A DNA stretch of 6,667 nt from Anaerolinea sp. (lineage in GTDB: Bacteria > Chloroflexota > Anaerolineae > Anaerolineales > Anaerolineaceae), in the NCBI GenBank assembly GCA_013824385.1, contig PNNU01000197.1:1-6667 (forward strand), read 5' to 3'. Positions 1 through 5,286 of the stretch are shown here, piece by piece; positions within the stretch are counted from its first letter, which is position 1, and every line of letters starts with the position of its first letter. Position numbers and translations under genes: made by a program. A model generated the notes under the pieces. That model was not told where the DNA came from, did not search any database, and worked only from the letters and a program-made list of their open reading frames with translations.

Positions 1-878
1 TGTACGGCCATGGAAGTGCCGGTGGCCAGGGGAGAGCGCGCCAGTGTGTGACTGATCCCTTGCTCATAAAGGGCGTGTCCGCCTTCGTGCATGGTGCTGA
101 ACAAAGCCGAAGCGGCTCTTTCAGGATCGAAACGGGTGGTAATTCGGATGTCGTCAATGCCAAACCCGGTGGTAAACGGATGTACGGCCTTATCCTGGCG
201 GCCGCGGTTCCAGTCATACCCAAAGCGGGTGATCACATCCACGCCGAAATCCCACTGGCCTTTTTCGTCATATGGGATATGCAAAAACTTGTCATCAATG
301 ACAGGTTTGCCGGCAATAGCCTTTAATAGCTCCACCTGCTGCGGACGCAGCTTGCCGAAGATTTCTTCCACTTCGCTGGTCTTGAGTCCGGGTTCAAAAT
401 CATCCAGCAACGGATCGTAGACATGATCCCAGGGTTTGAAGAAATCAGCGTATTGACGGCGCAGATCAACCACTTTTTCGAGATGCGGGCGGAAAAGCTC
501 AAAATCGTTCTTGGCCTTGGCTTCTTCCCATACACTCTGGCTGATGGTGGTTTCCTTGGCAAATTCTGCCACCCATTGTGTTGAAACCTTGACCTGTTTT
601 TCATAATCATGCGCCACGCGCTTGATCACACAAGCGTCATCTGAACGAGGGTCAAGTGATTCTGCATAGGGTTTCAACTCGTGCAACAAATCACCGACCT
701 CAGAGGAAGTAAATTTATCATGCATCAACCCGGCGATCGTCTCCAAAATATTGCCGCGATCTTCAGCCCCTCCGCGAGGCATGTTCACCTGCTGGTCCCA
801 ACCCAGCAGCGCTTCAGCCCTGCCCAGGTCGGTCACTTCTGCCATGATCTTGTTAAACTGTTCGAGTTTTTGATTCAT
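1..878 (-). CDS. Carboxypeptidase Taq-type metallocarboxypeptidase (peptidase family M32), C-terminal part beyond the window
   Basis: Zinc-type metallopeptidase that removes C-terminal residues from peptides, probably in the cytoplasm since no signal peptide is visible. The frame is open from ATG at 876-878 to the left edge, giving 292 codons of a family usually near 500 residues. Three of the M32 signature motifs are visible in order: HPF at residues 233-235, DIRIT at 243-247 (the DxRxT motif), and HEGGH at 264-268, which is the HExxH zinc site with Glu265 as catalytic base. The segment LARSPLATGTSMAV leads towards the HESQ motif carrying the third metal ligand, which lies outside the window. 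An AAGGAA ribosome site (889-894) precedes the ATG by about ten bases. The gene follows the dehydrogenase after 25 bases with no terminator between them, so the two are probably cotranscribed. Family assignment is firm; substrate preference cannot be read. Confidence 0.95.
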   Translation of the reverse strand, partial: MNQKLEQFNKIMAEVTDLGRAEALLGWDQQVNMPRGGAEDRGNILETIAGLMHDKFTSSEVGDLLHELKPYAESLDPRSDDACVIKRVAHDYEKQVKVSTQWVAEFAKETTISQSVWEEAKAKNDFELFRPHLEKVVDLRRQYADFFKPWDHVYDPLLDDFEPGLKTSEVEEIFGKLRPQQVELLKAIAGKPVIDDKFLHIPYDEKGQWDFGVDVITRFGYDWNRGRQDKAVHPFTTGFGIDDIRITTRFDPERAASALFSTMHEGGHALYEQGISHTLARSPLATGTSMAV

Positions 879-903
879 ATAGTTATTTTTCCTTTTTATA
901 TGT

Positions 904-1845
904 TCAGGCTACTTTCCATCTTAAAGGTTGCTCATTCAGCGCAGCGAGAATTTCTTCAGCAATATCATTGGCTGCCCTGGATTGTGCCTCTGCGGTCTGG
1001 GCGCCGACATGTGGGGTGCAGACCACTTTGGGGTGTGTTACCAGATTGGTCAGGCCAGGCGGCTCCACTTCATACACATCCAATGCGGCGCCGGCTACCT
1101 TGCCGCTGTTCAGCGCTGCAAGTAAGGCCGTTTCGTCAATCACACCACCGCGTGCTGCGCAAATGATGTAGACTCCCTGCTTCATTTTAGCAAAAGAATC
1201 CTCATTAAGCATGCCTTTGGTGTCTGACGTTAGAGGCAGGTGCATGGTGATTATGTCAGATTGCTTGAGTAGATTATCCATGCTGACGGGCTTCCCGCCG
1301 CGCTTGGTAATCTCATCTGCCGGAACCATGGGGTCATAACCCAGAATTTGCATATCAAATGCCGCGGCCCGCTTGGCTACAGCCGCGCCGATGCGTCCGA
1401 ACCCGATCACCCCCAGGGTTCTGCCGCTCAATTCGGCGCCTTCAAACTCCTTTTTAATCCATTTCCCCGCCTTCATAGAAGAATCCGCACGGGCAACTTC
1501 ACGTACAGCGCTCAACATCAGCGCCAGAGTCAATTCGGCCACAGCGATGGTGGTGGCCACCGGAGAATTCACTACAGTAACGCCATGATCTTTGGCAGCA
1601 ACCAGGTCGATGTTATCCACACCCACACCGGCACGGCCAACAACTTTGAGTTTTTTGCCTGCATCAAAGACAGCCTGAACCACTTTTGTGCGTCCGCGGA
1701 CAATCAAGGCATCATAATCACCAATTTCCTTGAGTAAATCCTCGGGGGTGATTCCGGGTTTTTCAACTACCTCGATGGATTTTTTCAAAATATCAATACC
1801 GTTAGAATCAAGACCATCAGTAATCAAGACTTTCCAGACAGACAA
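904..1845 (-). CDS. serA: D-3-phosphoglycerate dehydrogenase-like 2-hydroxyacid dehydrogenase, short form without ACT domain
   Basis: NAD-dependent D-2-hydroxyacid dehydrogenase. It most resembles the enzyme oxidising 3-phosphoglycerate to 3-phosphohydroxypyruvate, the first step of serine synthesis in the cytoplasm. In 313 residues it shows a substrate-domain loop RAGVGVDNID (71-80), the nucleotide-binding GFGRIG (148-153) with Asp171 at the end of the next strand, and the catalytic set Arg232 (in ARGGVID), Glu261 (in EVEPP) and His279 (in PHVGAQT). The Arg-to-Glu and Glu-to-His spacings of 29 and 18 match human PHGDH. The protein stops after the catalytic domains: there is no ACT or intervening domain, so serine feedback through ACT is not expected. 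The start is TTG, chosen because SVWKVLITDG begins the fold directly and AGAAGGAG lies seven bases upstream. Other 2-hydroxyacid dehydrogenases (glyoxylate or hydroxypyruvate reductase) share this scaffold, so the substrate is likely rather than proven. Confidence 0.9.
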   Translation of the reverse strand: MSVWKVLITDGLDSNGIDILKKSIEVVEKPGITPEDLLKEIGDYDALIVRGRTKVVQAVFDAGKKLKVVGRAGVGVDNIDLVAAKDHGVTVVNSPVATTIAVAELTLALMLSAVREVARADSSMKAGKWIKKEFEGAELSGRTLGVIGFGRIGAAVAKRAAAFDMQILGYDPMVPADEITKRGGKPVSMDNLLKQSDIITMHLPLTSDTKGMLNEDSFAKMKQGVYIICAARGGVIDETALLAALNSGKVAGAALDVYEVEPPGLTNLVTHPKVVCTPHVGAQTAEAQSRAANDIAEEILAALNEQPLRWKVA

Positions 1846-1852
1846 TTGGCAT

Positions 1853-1860
1853 CTCCTTCT
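1853..1860 (-). promoter_or_regulatory. Ribosome binding site that sets the TTG start of the dehydrogenase
   Basis: On the minus strand this reads AGAAGGAG, a near-perfect Shine-Dalgarno sequence. It stands seven bases before TTG at 1843-1845. An ATG at 1850-1852 directly abuts it but is out of frame and too close to be used efficiently; it would give only 11 codons. The site therefore supports the TTG start. Confidence 0.75.
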
Positions 1861-1866
1861 CAGATT

Positions 1867-1885
1867 TTAATTAAATATTAATTAA
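1867..1885. repeat. Pair of TTAATTAA palindromes with centres 11 bp apart
   Basis: Two perfect 8-base palindromes TTAATTAA (1867-1874 and 1878-1885) are separated by ATA. Their centres are 11 bp apart, close to one helical turn, so both would face the same side of the DNA. They flank and partly cover the predicted -10 element of the dehydrogenase promoter. This could be a binding site for a dimeric regulator, or simply AT-rich promoter DNA that melts easily. Confidence 0.4.
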
Positions 1886-1903
1886 TTTTACTCTAATTAT
1901 CAA
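1875..1903 (-). promoter_or_regulatory. Sigma-70-type promoter of the dehydrogenase/carboxypeptidase operon
   Basis: Read on the minus strand, TTGATA (1898-1903, five of six matches to TTGACA) is followed by exactly 17 bases and TAATAT (1875-1880, four of six matches to TATAAT). The predicted transcript would begin near 1868, leaving a leader of about 23 bases that contains the ribosome site. The -10 element sits between two TTAATTAA boxes, and an inverted repeat lies just upstream of the -35. The region is so AT-rich that chance -10 matches are easy to find; the 17-base spacing and the position are what make this one credible. Confidence 0.5.
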
Positions 1904-1909
1904 AGTCCG

Positions 1910-1929
1910 CTGAGAAGACATATTCTCAG
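1910..1929. promoter_or_regulatory. Inverted repeat CTGAGAA-N6-TTCTCAG in the divergent gap, possible operator
   Basis: Perfect 7-base arms CTGAGAA (1910-1916) and TTCTCAG (1923-1929) flank a six-base spacer. The repeat lies just upstream of the dehydrogenase -35 element and about 20-40 bases before the possible starts of the plus-strand gene, so a bound protein could affect both directions. A third copy of the half-site (TTCTCAG, 1857-1863) overlaps the dehydrogenase ribosome site. There is no T-run after it, so it is not a terminator. The operator role is inferred from position and symmetry only. Confidence 0.35.
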
Positions 1930-1948
1930 AATACTTGAATGGTACAAT

Positions 1949-2569
1949 TTGAACGTGAATATATTAAAGAACACTCTTGAAAATCGCCTCAATCCGCGTA
2001 TGTTTGATTCAGAGCCTCTCAAACGATGTTGTTTAGAGGAATGTACTGGCGCCTGCTGTGTCTTTGGAGTTTGGATTGATCCCCGCGAAGTGCAAGACAT
2101 CGTCGCCAATGCAGCCCTGATCATGCCATTTATGCCTGAATCATTACGCAACCCCGGAGAATGGTTCGTCCCCGTAGAGGATAATGATGAACACAGTCCC
2201 AGCGGTAAAGTGCTGCACACTGCCGTGGAAAATGCCTCATGGCATCACGGTGCAACCGCCTGCATTTTTTGTCTTAGAGATGGAAAATGCGCTTTGCAAG
2301 TTGCGGCCGTGGCAAACCAGCTTCATCCGTGGCGCTTCAAACCTTATTACTGCATCATTCATCCAATAGACCAAGATGAACAAGGCCGCTTCACAGTCGA
2401 CACCGTAGATGCCCTGCTGGCAGAAAAAGGCAGCTGTCTGAGAGCCGCTGAACAATCCACTCCATTGATTGATATATTTGCACCCGAATTGGAATACCTG
2501 TTGGGTGATAAAGCATACAAAGAAATGTTGGAGGTAGCCGCTGAAAAGCGGAAGGGTGACCCAAAATGA
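1949..2569 (+). CDS. Cysteine-cluster protein of the YkgJ/DUF3109 type, function unknown
   Basis: Soluble protein of about 206 residues with no signal peptide or membrane segment. Its Cys pattern is that of proteins proposed to chelate zinc or iron: Cys27, 28, 32, 36 and 37 (in CCLEECTGACC), Cys105, 108 and 114 (in ACIFCLRDGKCALQ), and Cys135 in the KPYYCIIHPID segment; Cys163 is extra. A metal- or Fe-S-binding role follows from family resemblance; the biochemical activity is not known to me. The start is uncertain: TTG at 1949, GTG at 1955 and ATG at 2000 are all in frame, and none has a clear Shine-Dalgarno sequence. A TACAAT hexamer (1943-1948) lies seven bases before the GTG, so a leaderless message is possible. 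All the cysteines lie downstream of every candidate start. The stop codon overlaps the start of the following acetyltransferase, indicating coupled translation. Confidence 0.75.
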   Translation: MNVNILKNTLENRLNPRMFDSEPLKRCCLEECTGACCVFGVWIDPREVQDIVANAALIMPFMPESLRNPGEWFVPVEDNDEHSPSGKVLHTAVENASWHHGATACIFCLRDGKCALQVAAVANQLHPWRFKPYYCIIHPIDQDEQGRFTVDTVDALLAEKGSCLRAAEQSTPLIDIFAPELEYLLGDKAYKEMLEVAAEKRKGDPK

Positions 2570-3048
2570 GCAAACGAATTCTGCCCATTGCTTCTGATGA
2601 TTTCGAGCAAGTGAAAGAGATCATGATTAAGGAATGGGGCAGCGATTATGTAATCGTTCACGGTGACATTATTCACCCGGCAGAACTTCCTGGCTATAAA
2701 GTTATGAACGATGAAACACTCGTTGGGTTGGTTACCTGTATGGTTAACGGTCAGGAATGTGAAATCGTCACGCTTAACAGCTTTCGTGAGGGAGAAGGTA
2801 TCGGCGATGCATTAATGCAAGTGGTCGAATCTTATGCTCTTTCTCAACACTGCACCACATGCATGCTGGTAACAACCAACAACAATTTGAACGCACTTGG
2901 GTTCTATCAAAGACGAGGTTTTTATATTTCTGAGGTGAGACCCGGCGCGGTGGACGAAGCACGAAAAGTCAAAATGTCCATCCCGATGGTTGATAAGAAT
3001 GGCATCCCCATCCGGGATGAAATCACTTTAGTAAAGCATATTGGCTAA
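2566..3048 (+). CDS. GNAT-family N-acetyltransferase, substrate unknown
   Basis: A 160-residue protein with the GCN5-related acetyltransferase fold, which moves the acetyl group from acetyl-CoA to an amine. The acetyl-CoA pyrophosphate-binding motif A is seen as REGEGIGDALMQVVE (74-88), fitting the (R/Q)xxGxG/A pattern. It is followed by a strand CMLVTTNNNLNA (99-110) and motif B, LGFYQRRGFY (111-120). The C-terminal part (about 136-160) holds further strands ending in ITLVKHIG. The ATG overlaps the TGA of the Cys-cluster gene as ATGA, and GGAAGGG (2550-2556) lies nine bases upstream inside that gene, so the two are made together. The substrate could be an amino acid, polyamine, antibiotic or protein N-terminus; nothing in the sequence decides between them. 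Confidence 0.88.
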   Translation: MSKRILPIASDDFEQVKEIMIKEWGSDYVIVHGDIIHPAELPGYKVMNDETLVGLVTCMVNGQECEIVTLNSFREGEGIGDALMQVVESYALSQHCTTCMLVTTNNNLNALGFYQRRGFYISEVRPGAVDEARKVKMSIPMVDKNGIPIRDEITLVKHIG

Positions 3049-3077
3049 TACTTTTCGTTCAAAGTAAGTTTTTAAGA

Positions 3078-3104
3078 TAAAATAAGGTAAATTTAGTCTT
3101 ATTT
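3078..3104 (+). promoter_or_regulatory. AT-rich gap with possible -10 element and weak hairpin before the L,D-transpeptidase
   Basis: In the 72-base gap after the acetyltransferase, TAAAAT (3078-3083) is a plausible -10 element but has no good -35 at standard spacing. Overlapping it, AAATAAG (3080-3086) and CTTATTT (3098-3104) form a 7-bp inverted repeat with an 11-base loop, extendable by two G-U pairs. It is too AT-rich to be a strong terminator. It may be an operator, a weak leader hairpin, or chance. Confidence 0.25.
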
Positions 3105-3110
3105 CTTTAC

Positions 3111-3114
3111 AGGA
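3111..3114 (+). promoter_or_regulatory. Ribosome binding site that sets the TTG start of the L,D-transpeptidase
   Basis: AGGA stands six bases before TTG at 3121. An ATG at 3114-3116 overlaps the end of the site but is in another frame that stops after 41 codons. The TTG frame opens with MKKHYLITIT, a normal signal-peptide beginning, which settles the choice. Confidence 0.6.
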
Positions 3115-3120
3115 TGTCCA

Positions 3121-4293
3121 TTGAAAAAACACTACTTGATTACCATCACTTTTTTGACCGTTTTGGCAGTCCAACTCATTGCCAATCCCCCCTCAGCAGC
3201 CAAGGCAGATGTTGCAATACCAGATGTCAATTCGAGTGATGGGTTATGCATCCCCGGTGAAAGTGATCTTTTTAGTGCTCAAAACTGCCAGATGGCTGGC
3301 CCCGCCCAACATTTGGATGCACTGGCACAGGAAGGTATCACGTTTCCACCTGCACCCTTATATGTAGCAAATCCCCCGGCAACCCTTGCTGATATACCTT
3401 ACACGTACGCCAGAGTGGTGGAGGGGGAAGTGCCGATGTACGATTCGATTGAAGATGTTGTCGCTGGAAAAATAAGCAAAAAAATGCCTGTCGGCCGAAT
3501 CAAATACGTTTCACTGTATAACAAAGCCGAGACCGAAAAAGGTCTTTACTACCAGATTGCCAACAACAAATGGATTAGCAAGGAATACATCAACAAAGTC
3601 GGCGTGCAGTTTTTCCAGGGTTATGAATTTAAAGAAAACCCCGCAGTATCTTTTGGTTGGGTGCTTGATGAAACAAAATCATATACCGGCCCTTCTGCCA
3701 ATTCACCAGAAACAGGTAAGGAATATCACCGGTACAATGTTGTGCAGGTATATGCTTCAGAGATGGATGGTGATCTTGAGTGGTTGATGATCGGACCGAA
3801 TGAATGGATTAACCATCTCTCGCTCAGCAGAGTAATTCCCAACAATGAAAAACCCGCCGGGGTCACCTCCGACCGCTGGATTGAAATTAATCTTTACGAA
3901 CAAGTCATGCTGGTTCACGAGGGGGATCGAATTATTTATGCCACTCTGGTAACCACAGGGAGTGATCCTTTCTTTACTCAACCCGGGGTATTCAAAATCT
4001 ACAAAAAGATTGATCATGAATATATGCGCGGCGCGTTTGAAGCAGACCGGTCAGATTATTACTATCTTGAAGATGTGCCTTATATCATGTATTACGATCA
4101 GGCGCGAGCATTGCACGGCGCCTACTGGCATACCAATTTTGGATATAAGTCATCTCACGGATGTGTAAACCTCTCGATTGCAGATTCACATTGGCTGTAT
4201 GATTGGGCAAACATGGATGAGACCGTTTACGTCTGGGATCCATCTGGTAAAACGCCCACTGATCCTTCTTATTATGGCGCCGGTGGAGCTTAA
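3121..4293 (+). CDS. Secreted L,D-transpeptidase (YkuD domain) with two probable SH3-like modules
   Basis: Exported enzyme of the YkuD class, which forms 3-3 cross-links in peptidoglycan or attaches proteins to it through a cysteine nucleophile. Residues 1-29 form a signal peptide: a Lys-Lys start, a hydrophobic core to about 21, and an AKA site before Asp30. The catalytic domain covers about 252-374 and has His332 (HGAYWH) and the SHGCVNLS motif at 345-352, with Cys348 the nucleophile. Between them lie two segments of similar build, about 94-158 and 178-238. Each begins with a strand, continues to a loop rich in Gly and polar residues, and ends in a Trp-Ile turn (KWISKEYIN, EWINHLSLS), as in bacterial SH3-like wall-binding modules; this is inferred from pattern. 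Cys43 and Cys56 may form a disulfide in the mature N-terminus. The start is TTG with AGGA six bases upstream. The 390-residue length suits a multi-domain transpeptidase. Confidence 0.93.
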   Translation: MKKHYLITITFLTVLAVQLIANPPSAAKADVAIPDVNSSDGLCIPGESDLFSAQNCQMAGPAQHLDALAQEGITFPPAPLYVANPPATLADIPYTYARVVEGEVPMYDSIEDVVAGKISKKMPVGRIKYVSLYNKAETEKGLYYQIANNKWISKEYINKVGVQFFQGYEFKENPAVSFGWVLDETKSYTGPSANSPETGKEYHRYNVVQVYASEMDGDLEWLMIGPNEWINHLSLSRVIPNNEKPAGVTSDRWIEINLYEQVMLVHEGDRIIYATLVTTGSDPFFTQPGVFKIYKKIDHEYMRGAFEADRSDYYYLEDVPYIMYYDQARALHGAYWHTNFGYKSSHGCVNLSIADSHWLYDWANMDETVYVWDPSGKTPTDPSYYGAGGA

Positions 4294-4388
4294 TATTTTT
4301 TATGAATTGCTTATGTCCATTTTTAGAGTTTGATATAGAATAGTAACTATCAATTACTGTTTCTTTAGCCCAAGTCGAAAGGATTTTT
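4294..4388 (+). promoter_or_regulatory. Gap before the lipoprotein gene, with possible extended -10 element and clear ribosome site
   Basis: No GC-rich hairpin precedes the T-run just after the transpeptidase stop, so no intrinsic terminator is seen and read-through is possible. TAGAAT (4336-4341, five of six matches to TATAAT) and an overlapping TG-A-TATAGA string (4331-4339) could serve as a -10, but a fitting -35 is lacking. AAAGGA (4378-4383) is a good ribosome site five bases before the ATG at 4389. Confidence 0.3.
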
Positions 4389-5195
4389 ATGAAAAAGACC
4401 CTGCTTTTTCCGCTTGCCTTCATCGCCGTATTTATACTCGTAGTCAGCTCAGCCTGCAATTTGCCTTTCGGTGGAGGGAAAACTGCCACTGATGAACCAC
4501 AGGTGATCGTGGTTACCGCCACTCCCAATAAAGTCAATCCCACTGCAACAGATGAACCCATCATTTCGGTTACTGAAGCACCACCCGCTGAACCCACTGA
4601 AGATACATCTGCTTCAAGTGATGCTCAAGCCTATTATGTTGAAGAATTTGACGGTGATCTGAGCAACTTCACTTATGATGTCTTTAATTTTGGAAGCGAT
4701 TCTTCTGACGATGCCACAATTGACGCTAATGACGGTGCATTAAAATTTGTAAATAATGGCCAAGATTTATATACCTATGTTTATTATGAACCATACATTT
4801 ATACGGATGTGCGCATCGACCTGGAAGCCGAAAACCTTGCGACCAATGACAACTCCATCACCCTGGTCTGCCGTTACGACCCTGAACTGGGTTGGTACGA
4901 ATACAACATCGATAATGACGGTGAATGGACGTTGTATTATTATGATGAAGTAGTAGCACAAAAATATGTGCAGCTATACGACGGCGGGTCAACAGCCATT
5001 CATATGGGCCGCGACACCAACACTTACACCATGATCTGCCAGGGACAAGAATTATCCCTTTATATCAATGGCGTGTTTACTCATTCATTTGAACATAAAG
5101 ATCTGAAAGAAGGACAGGTGGCCTTTGGTGTTTCTTCATATAGCAGCTACCCAGTCAAGGTTAATATTAACTGGCTTGAGATCAGCGAACCTTAA
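4389..5195 (+). CDS. Lipoprotein with Thr/Pro-rich linker and LamG/DUF1080-like beta-sandwich domain
   Basis: Predicted surface lipoprotein of 268 residues. The signal peptide has Lys-Lys, a hydrophobic stretch (5-19) and the lipobox VSSAC, so Cys23 would be lipidated and anchor the protein in the membrane. Residues about 31-80 form a linker rich in Thr, Pro, Ala and acidic residues, in which TATDEP occurs twice (32-37 and 52-57). From about 83 to 266 alternating strands rich in Tyr and Asp suggest a concanavalin-like sandwich of the LamG or DUF1080 kind, often involved in carbohydrate binding. The segment ending LSLYINGVFTHSF and the last strand VNINWLEIS are typical of such folds. Cys161 and Cys217 may pair in a disulfide. 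No catalytic residues can be assigned. The ligand is unknown, and the domain call rests on pattern rather than alignment. The neighbouring transpeptidase also acts at the wall. The gene ends before a strong terminator. Confidence 0.8.
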   Translation: MKKTLLFPLAFIAVFILVVSSACNLPFGGGKTATDEPQVIVVTATPNKVNPTATDEPIISVTEAPPAEPTEDTSASSDAQAYYVEEFDGDLSNFTYDVFNFGSDSSDDATIDANDGALKFVNNGQDLYTYVYYEPYIYTDVRIDLEAENLATNDNSITLVCRYDPELGWYEYNIDNDGEWTLYYYDEVVAQKYVQLYDGGSTAIHMGRDTNTYTMICQGQELSLYINGVFTHSFEHKDLKEGQVAFGVSSYSSYPVKVNINWLEISEP

Positions 5196-5250
5196 TTAAC
5201 AGAAATTCCGAATTCATAAAGAATTCAGAATATAACAAATACTAAATGTA

Positions 5251-5286
5251 AAAGAGCGTCCAGGTTTGGGCGCTCTTTGTTGTTTT
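5251..5286. terminator. Bidirectional intrinsic terminator between converging operons
   Basis: Arms AAAGAGCGTCC (5251-5261) and GGGCGCTCTTT (5268-5278) pair over 11 positions, one of them a G-U pair, around the loop AGGTTT. On the plus strand it is followed by GTTGTTTT, ending transcripts of the lipoprotein gene. On the minus strand the stem runs into TTTTACATTT, ending the rhomboid transcript. The plus-side T-run overlaps the rhomboid stop codon (5285-5287), so the two operons share the site compactly. Confidence 0.88.

Noticed and set aside
681..1166. Plus-strand open frame of 161 codons across the carboxypeptidase/dehydrogenase junction
   Set aside because: It lies antisense to two clearly recognised genes and shows no domain or ribosome site; it is a shadow frame.
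1348..1737. Plus-strand open frame of 129 codons inside the dehydrogenase
   Set aside because: Antisense to conserved catalytic sequence of the dehydrogenase; no recognisable protein features.
4330..4356. TTGATA ... TATCAA inverted repeat before the lipoprotein gene
   Set aside because: Only six-base arms with a 12-base AT-rich spacer, and no fitting promoter around it; too weak to call an operator.
4085..4597. Minus-strand open frame of 170 codons across the transpeptidase/lipoprotein gap
   Set aside because: Antisense to the YkuD catalytic motif and the lipoprotein signal peptide; composition is that of a shadow frame.
5210..5226. GAATTC-ATAAA-GAATTC hairpin after the lipoprotein gene
   Set aside because: A 6-bp AT-rich stem without a T-run; the strong terminator 25 bases downstream accounts for transcription ending. 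It may be chance.
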